From Streptomyces griseoviridis (GTDB lineage Bacteria > Actinomycetota > Actinomycetes > Streptomycetales > Streptomycetaceae), in assembly GCF_005222485.1 (NCBI RefSeq), contig NZ_CP029078.1:1571001-1635000 (forward strand): DNA of 64,000 nt, read 5' to 3'. Each line of letters begins with the position of its first letter. The first letter of the stretch is position 1. A program made the position numbers and the translations under genes. This document shows, one piece after another, positions 54,674 through 64,000 of the stretch. The notes beneath the pieces were generated by a model. That model was given only the letters and a program-made list of their open reading frames with translations, was not told the origin of the DNA and did not search any database.

Positions 54674-55411
54674 TCAGGGCAGACGCACACCCAGCGCGGT
54701 CTGCACCAAGGCACCGTGCAGCCGCACGGTGAGCGCCGCCAGCTCCTTCGTACGGGCCTCGGCGTGCGCCCGGGTCTGCGGGTTGCGGTGGCGCTTCAGC
54801 GGGGCCACCACCTGGTCCACCAGACCGGCCTCACGGTCCGCGGCGGCCTTCATGGCCCGCAGATGGCGCGGCTCGATCCCGAACCGGCCCAGCTCCACCA
54901 CCAGGGCCGCCACGGTGACCGCCTCGGCGTCGTACACCCCGTCCGCCAGCGGCGTCACCAGGCCGTACGACTCCCACTCGGAGAGTTCCCGGTCCTCGAT
55001 GCCCGCGGCCGCCAGCAGCTCGCCCCTGGCGATCCTGGCCGCCGTGGGCCCCTCGGCGACCTCGAGGGCCGCCTCGCCGTCCCGCTGCCGCCCGACGACC
55101 GGCAGCGGCGCGGCCTCACCGCGCGCGATGGCGTCCAGATGCTCACGGATCACCTTGAGCGGCAGATAGTGGTCCCGCTGCATCCGCAGCACCTGGCCGA
55201 GGCGCTCCACGTCGGCGGGGCTGAACTTGCGGTACCCCGAGGGGGTCCGCTGCGGCTCGATGAGCCCCTCGGACTCCAGGAACCGGATCTTGGAGATGGT
55301 GACTTCGGGGAACTCGTCGCGCAGCGTGTTCAGGACGGCGCCGATGCTCATCAGCCCACTGTCCGTGGCGGCGGTGCCGTGTCCGGCACCGCCGCTCGGT
55401 GTTCGCAGCAT
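54674..55411 (-). CDS. ftsR: FtsR-like MerR regulator
   Basis: A 245-residue MerR-family regulator. The HTH is near the N-terminus (SIGAVLNTLRDEFPEVTISK; FLESEGLIEPQRTPSGYRKF), and a second helical domain runs from residue 110. It matches the FtsR group, which in Corynebacterium activates ftsZ and which in mycobacteria sits between garA and the DUF151 gene; the same gene order is kept here. The first 20 residues are poorly conserved; the start may be the ATG of MSIGAV. Confidence 0.85.
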   Translation of the reverse strand: MLRTPSGGAGHGTAATDSGLMSIGAVLNTLRDEFPEVTISKIRFLESEGLIEPQRTPSGYRKFSPADVERLGQVLRMQRDHYLPLKVIREHLDAIARGEAAPLPVVGRQRDGEAALEVAEGPTAARIARGELLAAAGIEDRELSEWESYGLVTPLADGVYDAEAVTVAALVVELGRFGIEPRHLRAMKAAADREAGLVDQVVAPLKRHRNPQTRAHAEARTKELAALTVRLHGALVQTALGVRLP

Positions 55412-55414
55412 GGA

Positions 55415-55453
55415 CCTTCCCTCAGGTTCCCCCGGACACCGTCCGGAGGAAGG
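55415..55453 (-). terminator. hairpin between FHA and ftsR genes
   Basis: Outer arms CCTTCC/GGAAGG enclose an inner CCGGAC-ACC-GTCCGG stem, just past the stop of the FHA gene. It may act as a terminator or attenuate read-through into ftsR. Confidence 0.5.
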
Positions 55454-55454
55454 G

Positions 55455-56231
55455 TCAGTAACCCGGCTGGCTCGCGTAGAAGACCAGCCGGTACTTGCCG
55501 ATCTGCACCTCGTCGCCGTTGGCCAGCGCGACCTCGTCGATCCGCTCCCGGTTGACGTAGGTGCCGTTCAGGCTGCCGACATCGGCCACCGTGAACGAGG
55601 CGTCCGCGGCCCGCCGGAACTCCACGTGCCGGCGCGAGACCGTCACGTCGTCCAGGAAGATGTCGCTCTGCGGGTGGCGTCCCGCGGTCGTCAGATCACC
55701 GTCGAGCAGGAAGCGGCTGCCCGAGTTCGGACCGCGCCGCACCACCAGGAGCGCGGAGCCGAGCGGCAGCGCGTCCACGGCGGCCTGCGCCTCGGGAGAG
55801 AGCGCCGGGAGCTGCGTCTGCCCGGTCACCTCGGCGTCGTACGCCTCGAGACCGGAGATGGAGATCGTGGACGTCGTCTCGGACGGCCGCTCGGGCGTCG
55901 CGCCCGGTCGCAGCGGCGCGCCGCAGTTGGAGCAGAAGCGGCTGTTCTCCGCGTTGCGGTTACCGCACCTCGTACACACCAGGGCCGACATAGGGGAAAA
56001 CCCTCCACCCGTACTCGAGGTTGACGGTTGCCCGAAACCTATGTCGCCCGACTGGCCAGGGTCAACCGACGCCCCGCCCTGACCACCGGGAATGTCACCG
56101 GCCTGACCGCCGACCTGATCCCGGAACAGCGGACGGCCGCCCTCCGCGTCGGGCTGGACGCGATGGTGGGCCGTCGCGTTGGCGTTGCTCTCTCGCGAGC
56201 TCTTGCCGAACAACTTCGCAAACAACTTCAC
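55455..56231 (-). CDS. GarA/OdhI-like FHA protein with zinc ribbon
   Basis: A 258-residue protein. A variable N-terminus is followed by a zinc ribbon (MSALVCTRCGNRNAENSRFC and SNCG), then SETTSTISI, equivalent to the ETTS phosphorylation site of GarA/OdhI, and an FHA domain (TTAGRHPQSDIFLDDVTVSR; RHVEFR; VGSLNGTYVNRERID). GarA/OdhI, once phosphorylated by PknB/PknG, shifts from inhibiting 2-oxoglutarate dehydrogenase to binding its own phosphothreonine. The long N-terminus with zinc ribbon is typical of streptomycete versions. GTG 56231 follows AAGGGGA. Confidence 0.9.
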   Translation of the reverse strand: MKLFAKLFGKSSRESNANATAHHRVQPDAEGGRPLFRDQVGGQAGDIPGGQGGASVDPGQSGDIGFGQPSTSSTGGGFSPMSALVCTRCGNRNAENSRFCSNCGAPLRPGATPERPSETTSTISISGLEAYDAEVTGQTQLPALSPEAQAAVDALPLGSALLVVRRGPNSGSRFLLDGDLTTAGRHPQSDIFLDDVTVSRRHVEFRRAADASFTVADVGSLNGTYVNRERIDEVALANGDEVQIGKYRLVFYASQPGY

Positions 56232-56421
56232 GGGCGATTCCCCTTGACCGAAACAGACCCGCCCGTGGGGCAGGACGAACCCTGACTGCATACACCGGCC
56301 GACCCGGACATTCTCACAACGTCCGTATCCACCAGACAGTTTCCACCACGCACCTGCCAATCGGTGCGCCGACCCCCCGCAACCTCATGCCCCTGCCGGA
56401 CGACCTCCATGCACCCCCGGT

Positions 56422-57267
56422 TCACTGCGAGGACGACCGAGCGTAGTCAGGCTGCTCCGCCGCTCGCAAGGCGTCCACGACGATCTTGTCCGACCGCTCG
56501 ACGACCACGGTGGCCTGCTCCTTCTCCAGAGTCTGCACCACGCCTCCAGGGATGTTGAGCGCCGGTTCGAGGTCCGCCGGCTTGCCGATGACCTTGAAAC
56601 GATAGGGCGCGGTGATCTTGTTCCCGTCGACGCTCACCGTCTTGCCCGACTCGGTGAGGTAGGTACGGGCCACCACGCGTACGTCGTTCACCTGGATCGC
56701 CTCCGCGCCCGCGGCGCGCAGCTCCTGGATCGCGTCGAGCAGCATGTCCGACTCGACCGTCCCCTTCGTGTCCTCGATGGTCATCGTGATGCCGGGACCC
56801 TGAGCGGCCACGGTGCCCGCCAGAATGCCGAGTTGCCTCTCCTTCTCGACCGTCTGCCTGCGGGCCTCCTCGGCCTGGTCGGAGCTGTTCTCCAGCTCGT
56901 CCCGCTGCTTCTCCAGTCCCTGCTTCTCGTCCTCTAGACGCTGAGTCCGGTCATCCAGTTCATCGAGAATGCGCACAAGATCTTCCTGACGCGCGCCGCG
57001 CAGCGCGCTGTCGCTGTCGCTGTTCGACGCGACCTGCACGGCGAGGCCGAAACCGAGCCCGAACAGCAGCAGCGCGACGATGAGTTGGGCCCGTGTCACC
57101 CGCGGCGGCCACAGCCCCTTCGCCAGCCGCTGACGGCCGGTCAGCCCGGGTTCGGGCTCGGGCGTGTCCCCGGGCGCCTGGGGCGCCGAGGCGGTCGGCA
57201 CCTCGGCGGGCAGCTCCTTGCGCAGCCGGTGCTGCGGCTCCCCGTGATGGTTGCTCATCGTCGTCAC
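56422..57267 (-). CDS. DUF881 membrane-anchored protein
   Basis: A 281-residue protein. A Pro-rich cytoplasmic N-terminus, one membrane segment (LIVALLLFGLGFGLAVQVAS, about residue 62) and a coiled coil (residues 90-150, rich in Glu/Gln) lead to the extracellular DUF881 domain with GPGITMTIED, EAIQVNDVRVVARTYL and the VTVSVDGNKI-like segment. The function is unknown; it is kept with Sbp across actinobacteria. The GTG start overlaps the sbp stop by 4 bp. In mycobacteria gcvH follows here; it is absent. Confidence 0.88.
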   Translation of the reverse strand: MTTMSNHHGEPQHRLRKELPAEVPTASAPQAPGDTPEPEPGLTGRQRLAKGLWPPRVTRAQLIVALLLFGLGFGLAVQVASNSDSDSALRGARQEDLVRILDELDDRTQRLEDEKQGLEKQRDELENSSDQAEEARRQTVEKERQLGILAGTVAAQGPGITMTIEDTKGTVESDMLLDAIQELRAAGAEAIQVNDVRVVARTYLTESGKTVSVDGNKITAPYRFKVIGKPADLEPALNIPGGVVQTLEKEQATVVVERSDKIVVDALRAAEQPDYARSSSQ

Positions 57268-57596
57268 GCCCGGAAGACGTGCCGGCGGATCGCCGCGGCG
57301 TTGGAGAAGATGCGGATGCCGAGGACGACCACGACACCGGTCGACAGCTGCGCGCCCACGCCCAACTTGTCGCCCAGGAACACGATCAGGGCGGCGACCA
57401 CGACGTTCGACAGGAACGAGACCACGAAGACCTTGTCGTCGAAGATGCCGTCGAGCATGGCCCGCAGACCTCCGAAGACGGCGTCGAGCGCCGCCACCAC
57501 GGCGATCGGCAGATAGGGCTCGACGACCGCCGGCACCTCCGGCCGGACCAAGAGGCCGGCCACCACTCCCACAATGAGGCCCAGTACGGCGATCAC
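57264..57596 (-). CDS. sbp: small basic protein Sbp (DUF1290)
   Basis: A 110-residue integral membrane protein with three to four hydrophobic segments (MIAVLGLIVGVVAGLLV; YLPIAVVAALDAVFGGL; FLSNVVVAALIVFLG). The family is always encoded between two DUF881 genes in actinobacteria and near ftsZ/divIVA genes in Firmicutes; its role is unproven. Both junctions overlap by 4 bp, so all three proteins are translated together. Confidence 0.92.
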   Translation of the reverse strand: MIAVLGLIVGVVAGLLVRPEVPAVVEPYLPIAVVAALDAVFGGLRAMLDGIFDDKVFVVSFLSNVVVAALIVFLGDKLGVGAQLSTGVVVVLGIRIFSNAAAIRRHVFRA

Positions 57597-58489
57597 GATG
57601 TGCCCTTCTCGGTTTTCGGCTGTGCTGTACGTACGATCACACTCGGTGCCGCGGGCAGCCGGAGGTCGCTCTCCACGGAGATGGCGGTCCGAATGCCGTA
57701 GGTCTCCTGAAGGGCGTGCAGATAGAGCCCGTCAGCGCTGTCCTGAAAGGTGCCGCTCAGTTCCTTGCCGTTGCCCACGGCGAGCACCGTGTACGGCGGA
57801 ACGAGCGGCTTGTTGTCGACCAGTATCGCGTCTCCCGCGGCCCTGATCGCCGAAAGGGCCGTCAGGCGCTGCCCGTTGATGGAGATCGCCTCGGCGCCCG
57901 ACGCCCACAGTCCGTTGACGACGCGCTGCATGTCGCGGTCGCGGACCCGGCCGGTGTCGGAGAACCCGGCAGTCTCCCGGGGGTTGCCGCCGCCACCGCC
58001 GCCGGCTTCCTTGGCGTCGCTCACGACGAGCTTCACACCGGGGCCGTGGACGGCGGCGGCGCCCGACAGGACGGCCACCAGGTCGGCCTGGCCGCTGCCG
58101 CCGCTCATCCGCAGGGCTTCCCGCTGGCGGGCGCTCACCTCGGCGCGCAGCTTGTCGACGGAGCCTTCGAGCTTGTCGGCGGTCTCCGTCTCGCGGTCGA
58201 TCCGGTCGATCAGTTCCTCGCGCTCCTTGGCGACCACCGGGGCCGCCACGCGCGCCTGTGCGGCGCCCACGGTGACCACCAGGGCGGCCAGCACGAGACC
58301 GCCGGCCAGGCCGAGCTTGGCGCGCAGCGTCTTGGGCAGGCCCGCGTCGCCCGCGGCCCGCTTCCGGGAGGCGGCCTCGGCGTACCCGTCGTCGAGGCTG
58401 TGGTCCATGACGTTGGTGAGCAGCGACATGGACGCGTCCGGTCGCGAGGGTCGCGTGGGTGTCCTCCGAACGGGGGGCTGCTGCGGCAT
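57593..58489 (-). CDS. DUF881 membrane-anchored protein
   Basis: A 298-residue DUF881 protein, the paralogue and probable partner of the one at 56422. One membrane segment (LAGGLVLAALVVTVGAAQAR near residue 60) precedes a coiled coil and the DUF881 domain (GPGVKLVVSDAKEAGG; EAISINGQRLTALSAI; YTVLAVGNGKELSGTFQ). A Gly-rich loop interrupts the first part of the domain. It is the first gene of the DUF881-sbp-DUF881 operon. ATG 58489 is likelier than 58498. Confidence 0.88.
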   Translation of the reverse strand: MPQQPPVRRTPTRPSRPDASMSLLTNVMDHSLDDGYAEAASRKRAAGDAGLPKTLRAKLGLAGGLVLAALVVTVGAAQARVAAPVVAKEREELIDRIDRETETADKLEGSVDKLRAEVSARQREALRMSGGSGQADLVAVLSGAAAVHGPGVKLVVSDAKEAGGGGGGNPRETAGFSDTGRVRDRDMQRVVNGLWASGAEAISINGQRLTALSAIRAAGDAILVDNKPLVPPYTVLAVGNGKELSGTFQDSADGLYLHALQETYGIRTAISVESDLRLPAAPSVIVRTAQPKTEKGTS

Positions 58490-58538
58490 GCCGCACATCG
58501 TCGCACGCCGCGACCAGTACCTCCGAATGGCCCTACCG

Positions 58539-58580
58539 GCGTGCCGGACAGGCCCCCTTGGGGACGCTTGTCCGGCACGC
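58539..58580 (-). terminator. terminator after the nucleotidyltransferase gene
   Basis: GCGTGCCGGACA and TGTCCGGCACGC form a perfect 12-bp stem; the loop contains CCCC-TT-GGGG, which can pair further. It separates the fusion gene from the DUF881 operon. Confidence 0.85.
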
Positions 58581-58595
58581 GCGCGTGGGGTGGGT

Positions 58596-61091
58596 TCAGC
58601 GCCCCGCGCTGTCCACGACCGCCGACCACTCCTCGATCAGGGCCTGCGCGGACGCGTCGTCCGGGCCTTCCGCCCACAGATGGGTGACCGCTTCGGCGGG
58701 GTCGGGCAGGACCATCACCCACCGCCCGTCGGTCTCCACCACACGGACACCGTCCGTGGTGTCCACGAAGCGGTCTCCGGCCGCCTCGACTACCCGCCGC
58801 ATCACGAGCCCCTTGACGGCCCACGGGGTCGCCAGATCGCTCTTGAGGACGTGCGCCCGCGGGATCCGGGCGTCGATCTGGCTGAGCGTGAGCTGCGTCC
58901 GCGCCACCAGCCCGATGAGCCGGACGAAGGCGGCCGTGCCGTCGAAGACGCTGCTGAACTCGGGGACGATGAACCCGCCCCGGCCGTCACCGCCGAAGAT
59001 CGTCGAGTCGTCACGGCCGACCCTGGTCAGGTCGTCGGGCGACGTGGTCGTCCACTCGACCTGGGTGCCGTGGTACGCGGCCACCTGCTCGGCGATCCTG
59101 GTCGTGGTCACCGGCAGCGCCACCCGCCCGCTGCGCCGCTCGGCGGCCACCAGGTCGAGCATCACGAGGAGCGCGCGGTCGTCCTCGATGATCCGGCCCT
59201 TCTCGTCGACCAGCGAGAGCCGCTCGCCGACCGGGTCGAACCGCACGCCGAACGCGGCCCGCGAGGACGCCACGATCTCGCCGAGCCGCACCAGACCGGC
59301 CCTTCGCACGTCGCTCGTCTCGGTCGGCCGGGACTCGTCGAGACCGGGGTTGACGGTCAGCGAGTCGACGCCGAGCTTGCCGAGCAGGCTGGGCAGGACG
59401 AGGCCGGCGCTTCCGTTGGAGGCGTCGACGACGACTTTCAGCCCGGCCTCGGTGATCCCGGTGGTGTCGACGTTCCGCAGCAGCGAACCGGTGTACGAGT
59501 CGAAGACACTGGCCGGGAAGTGCAGGTCGCCGATCTCACCGGGGAACGCGCGCCGGTACTCCTGCCGTGCGAACACCCGGTCCAGCTTGCGCTGACTGCC
59601 CTGGGACAGGTCGGCGCCCTGGCCGTCGAAGAACATGATGTCCACGGAGTCCGGCACCCCGGGCGTGGTCCGGATCATGATGCCGCCTGCGCTGCCGCGC
59701 GCGGTCTGCTGCCGCGCCACGGGCAGCGGTACGTTCTCCAGGTCGCGGACGTCGATGGCGCTGGCCTGCAACGCGGAGATCACCGCCCGCTTGAGCGCGC
59801 GGGCACCGCGGGAGTGGTCGCGGGCCGTGGTGACGGTCGAGCCCTTCTTCAGGGTCGTCGCGTACGCGCCGGCCAGCCGTACGGCCAGTTCCGGTGTGAT
59901 CTCGACGTTCAGGATGCCGGACACCCCGCGGGCTCCGAAGAGGTGCGCCTGGCCTCTGGATTCCCAGATGACCGAGGTGTTGACGAAGGCACCGGCCTCG
60001 ATGGTCTTGAACGGGTAGACCCGTACGTTCCCCTGCACGATCGACTCTTCGCCGATGAGGCATTCGTCGCCGATGACAGCGCCGTCCTCGATCCGCGCGG
60101 CCCGCATGATGTCGGTGTTCTTTCCGATGACGCAGCCGCGCAGATTGCTGTGCTCTCCGACGTACACGTTGTCGTGCACGACGGCCCGGTGCAGAAAAGC
60201 GCCGCTCTTGACGACGACGTTGGAGCCGACGACGGTGTGCTCGCGGATCTCGGCGCCGGCCTCGACCTTGGCGTAGTCGCCGATGTAGAGGGGCCCGCGC
60301 AGTTCGGCGTCGGGGTGCACCTCGGCGCCCTCGGCGACCCAGACGCCCGGCGAGATCTCGAATCCGTCGAGTTCGACGTCGACCTTGCCCTCCAGAACGT
60401 CCGCCTGGGCCTTCACGTAGCTCTCGTGGGTGCCGACGTCTTCCCAGTAGCCCTCGGCGATATAGCCGTAGATGGGCTTGCCTTCCTTCATCAGCTGCGG
60501 GAAGACGTCACCCGACCAGTCGACGGACACGTCGGCCTCGACGTAGTCGAAGACCTCGGGCTCCATGACGTAGATGCCGGTGTTCACGGTGTCGGAGAAG
60601 ACCTGCCCCCAGGTCGGCTTCTCCAGGAAACGCTCGACCTTGCCCTCTTCGTCGACGATGGTGATGCCGAACTCCAGTGGGTTCGGTACCCGCGTCAGAC
60701 AGACGGTGACGAGCGCGCCCTTTTCCTTGTGGAAGTTGATCAGCTCGGTGAGGTCGAAGTCGGTCAGGGCATCACCGGAGATGACGAGGAATGCGTCGTC
60801 CCGCAACGCCTCTTCGGCGTTCTTGACGCTGCCCGCGGTTCCGAGTGGCTTCTCCTCATTGGCATAGGTGAGCTCCATTCCGAGCTCTTCACCGTCACCG
60901 AAGTAGTTCTTGACCAGAGAGGCCAGGAACTGCACGGTGACGACGGTTTCGTTCAGCCCATGCCTTTTCAGCAGCCGAAGCACGTGCTCCATGATCGGCC
61001 GGTTGACGACCGGCAGGAGCGGCTTGGGCATGCTTGAGGTCATGGGGCGAAGGCGTGTGCCTTCGCCTCCGGCCATCACGACGGCCTTCAT
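58596..61091 (-). CDS. mannose-1-phosphate guanylyltransferase-like fusion with degenerate phosphomannomutase domain
   Basis: An 831-residue three-part protein. Residues 1-235 are an active-looking nucleotidyltransferase ([37 protein letters not shown]). Residues 250-365 are a left-handed beta-helix of hexapeptide repeats. Residues 375-831 have the phosphomannomutase/phosphoglucomutase fold, but the phosphoserine loop reads [14 protein letters not shown] instead of TASHNP, and the metal loop reads [13 protein letters not shown] instead of DGDxDR. So the mutase part should be inactive. The substrate is probably GDP-mannose-related or UDP-sugar. The 5' region lies after the pgsA-like gene on the same strand. 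Confidence 0.87.
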   Translation of the reverse strand: MKAVVMAGGEGTRLRPMTSSMPKPLLPVVNRPIMEHVLRLLKRHGLNETVVTVQFLASLVKNYFGDGEELGMELTYANEEKPLGTAGSVKNAEEALRDDAFLVISGDALTDFDLTELINFHKEKGALVTVCLTRVPNPLEFGITIVDEEGKVERFLEKPTWGQVFSDTVNTGIYVMEPEVFDYVEADVSVDWSGDVFPQLMKEGKPIYGYIAEGYWEDVGTHESYVKAQADVLEGKVDVELDGFEISPGVWVAEGAEVHPDAELRGPLYIGDYAKVEAGAEIREHTVVGSNVVVKSGAFLHRAVVHDNVYVGEHSNLRGCVIGKNTDIMRAARIEDGAVIGDECLIGEESIVQGNVRVYPFKTIEAGAFVNTSVIWESRGQAHLFGARGVSGILNVEITPELAVRLAGAYATTLKKGSTVTTARDHSRGARALKRAVISALQASAIDVRDLENVPLPVARQQTARGSAGGIMIRTTPGVPDSVDIMFFDGQGADLSQGSQRKLDRVFARQEYRRAFPGEIGDLHFPASVFDSYTGSLLRNVDTTGITEAGLKVVVDASNGSAGLVLPSLLGKLGVDSLTVNPGLDESRPTETSDVRRAGLVRLGEIVASSRAAFGVRFDPVGERLSLVDEKGRIIEDDRALLVMLDLVAAERRSGRVALPVTTTRIAEQVAAYHGTQVEWTTTSPDDLTRVGRDDSTIFGGDGRGGFIVPEFSSVFDGTAAFVRLIGLVARTQLTLSQIDARIPRAHVLKSDLATPWAVKGLVMRRVVEAAGDRFVDTTDGVRVVETDGRWVMVLPDPAEAVTHLWAEGPDDASAQALIEEWSAVVDSAGR

Positions 61092-61204
61092 GTCGGAAGC
61101 GTCCTCCTCGAAGAGACGACGGTCCTGCCGACTTCACCCGTCCTGATTGTCCCGCAGTTTTCCTTCGGGAGCCATCGGACTTGGGCCGCCCCCGATCAGC
61201 GGGT

Positions 61205-61816
61205 TCAACCGGCAGCCTGGGCGTCCGCGCGGATCAGTCGGCGGACTTGTACTACGTACAGCACTCCTGCCCACCAATACAGAGTTGTACCCCATCCTGC
61301 GAACGCCCATCCGAAAATAGCAGCGAGTGACGAGATCCAGCTACTTCCGTCACTGAGCAGGAGCAGTGGGAAGGCGTACATGAGGTTGAAGGTGGCGGCC
61401 TTCCCGAGGAAGTTCACCTGGGGCGGCGGATAGCCGTGGCGCCTGAGGATGCCCACCATCACCAGGAGAACCAACTCACGCGCCAACAGTAGAGCCGTCA
61501 ACCAAATCGGCAGGATCTCGCGCCAGGTGAGTCCGAGCAGGGTGGAGAGAATGTAGAGCCGGTCGGCCGCGGGGTCGAGGAGCCGGCCGAGGCTGCTGAT
61601 CTGGTTCCAGCGTCGTGCCAGCTTGCCGTCCAGATAGTCGCTGATCCCGCTGAGGGCGAGTACCAGCAGCGCCCAGCCGTCGCTCTTGGGGCCCCCGAAC
61701 TCGGGCCTCAGAATCAGCCACAGGAACAGCGGCACGCCGAGCAGCCGAGCCATGCTGAGGATGTTGGGGATGGTGAGGACCCGGTCCGTCTGGACGCGGG
61801 TCTCCTGGACCTCCAC
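61205..61816 (-). CDS. CDP-alcohol phosphatidyltransferase (PgsA-like)
   Basis: A 203-residue membrane enzyme of the CDP-alcohol phosphatidyltransferase family, which makes phospholipids from CDP-diacylglycerol. The signature DYLDGKLARRWNQISSLG continuing to RLLDPAADR has all its Asp residues (D-x2-D-G-x2-A-R-x8-G-x3-D-x3-D). Five to six membrane segments follow. The position equals pgsA2 in the mycobacterial DUF881/GarA cluster; the acceptor alcohol is not known. GTG 61816 follows AGGAGG seven bases upstream; a longer frame is noncoding. Confidence 0.92.
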   Translation of the reverse strand: MEVQETRVQTDRVLTIPNILSMARLLGVPLFLWLILRPEFGGPKSDGWALLVLALSGISDYLDGKLARRWNQISSLGRLLDPAADRLYILSTLLGLTWREILPIWLTALLLARELVLLVMVGILRRHGYPPPQVNFLGKAATFNLMYAFPLLLLSDGSSWISSLAAIFGWAFAGWGTTLYWWAGVLYVVQVRRLIRADAQAAG

Positions 61817-61842
61817 CCGGGGGCCTCCTGATGAGGGAAAAT

Positions 61843-61872
61843 TGCCTACGATTCCCCCTGACCCTACCTCAA
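61843..61872 (-). promoter_or_regulatory. promoter candidate of the pgsA-like gene
   Basis: On the minus strand TTGAGG, 18 bp, TAGGCA lies upstream of the GTG at 61816, after the rRNA terminator. The -35 is good and the -10 is weak. Confidence 0.4.
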
Positions 61873-61880
61873 CGCAAAAA

Positions 61881-61919
61881 AGCTCTGGCTCTTGGGCGGT
61901 ATGCCCAAGAGCCAGAGCT
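61881..61919 (-). terminator. rRNA operon terminator
   Basis: AGCTCTGGCTCTTGGGC and its exact complement form a 17-bp stem around a 5-base loop. On the minus strand it is followed by TTTTTT, a complete intrinsic terminator just after 5S. Confidence 0.95.
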
Positions 61920-61929
61920 GTAAAAGAAG

Positions 61930-62047
61930 TTCGGCGGCGTCCTACTCTCCCACAGGGTCCCCCCTGCAGTACCATCGGCGCTGAAAGGCTTAGCTTCCGG
62001 GTTCGGAATGTAACCGGGCGTTTCCCTCACGCTATAACCACCGAAAC
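61930..62047 (-). rRNA. rrf: 5S ribosomal RNA
   Basis: About 117 bases. The minus strand begins GTTTCGGTGGTTATAGCGTG and contains the conserved CCCGGTTACATTCCGAACCC and GGGAGAGTAGGACGCCGCC (abridged). The end arms GTTTCGGTGG and CGCCGCCGAA pair as helix I. Ends are placed by homology to within a few bases. Confidence 0.95.
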
Positions 62048-62151
62048 ACTATGAAACTATCCAGCCACACCACAACCAACCCAGCAAAGGGTTCAGGTGT
62101 GGGGCTGTTCGTGGTTTCAGAACCAACACAGTGGACGCGAGCAACTGAGGA

Positions 62152-64000
<1,849 letters not shown>

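Noticed and set aside
57750..61037. 1095-codon plus-strand open frame
   Set aside because: It is antisense to the DUF881 and nucleotidyltransferase genes, both of which have clear motifs.
62047..62151. tRNA gene in the 23S-5S spacer
   Set aside because: No cloverleaf or CCA-end can be drawn; only a partial processing stem is present.

Overview
The window is GC-rich chromosomal DNA (roughly 72% G+C, strong G/C preference at third codon positions, frequent GTG starts and several apparently leaderless genes). It carries an actinobacterial 23S-5S rRNA end, GarA/FtsR/DUF881 genes, Tat lipoproteins and many SDR, TetR, MerR, XRE and PadR regulators. Together these point to a Streptomyces or close relative. 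It looks like ordinary chromosome: I see no transposase, integrase, phage gene, tRNA or CRISPR array.

Layout. 1-5.5 kb: end of lnt, a Gfo/Idh oxidoreductase, a DinB/YfiT protein, a lipoprotein, a protein carrying an expanded pentapeptide repeat, and ung. 5.5-9.3 kb: an SDR-fabG pair under a palindromic operator region, a two-gene DUF3037/HipA-kinase unit, and a PEP-mutase-family enzyme. 9.5-18.2 kb: Rieske lipoprotein, isochorismatase-fold protein lacking its catalytic triad, FMN-binding proteins, LysR and MocR regulators, two EamA exporters and a Clp-N protein. 18.4-24.7 kb: SRPBCC protein, PadR and TetR regulators, SDRs, an aldo/keto reductase and an XRE regulator, several with palindromes in their divergent promoters. 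24.8-34.4 kb: argG with an ARG-box-like leaderless promoter, a TPP enzyme-cyclase pair, PhzF, CPBP protease-like protein, an ATP-dependent carboxylate-amine ligase and small hypothetical genes.

34.6-40.2 kb is a xylan/xylo-oligosaccharide locus: a LacI regulator facing a secreted GH10 xylanase and a binding protein-permease-permease ABC importer, with CGAAA-N-TTTCG-type operators. 40.4-44.6 kb holds two divergent APC-superfamily transporters. 44.6-48.0 kb is molybdate uptake (Mop-type HTH protein, modABC). 48.1-61.8 kb, nearly all on the minus strand, holds gcvP behind a tandem glycine riboswitch, DNA polymerase IV, and the conserved actinobacterial set MerR-DUF151-FtsR-FHA(GarA-like)-DUF881-Sbp-DUF881. 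This is followed upstream by a nucleotidyltransferase/pseudo-phosphomannomutase fusion and a CDP-alcohol phosphatidyltransferase. 61.9-64.0 kb is the 3' end of an rRNA operon (partial 23S, then 5S, then a strong terminator), also on the minus strand.

Three genes (DinB/YfiT protein, ung, dinB polymerase) share a TGTCAG-N10-[TC]A-N3-T promoter matching the PafBC/RecA-NDp DNA-damage motif. The most interesting observations are this small damage regulon, the glycine riboswitch whose palindromic Shine-Dalgarno region is complementary to its own leader, two apparent pseudo-enzymes, the HipA/DUF3037 pair, and several short tandem-repeat arrays, one of which expands inside a coding region.
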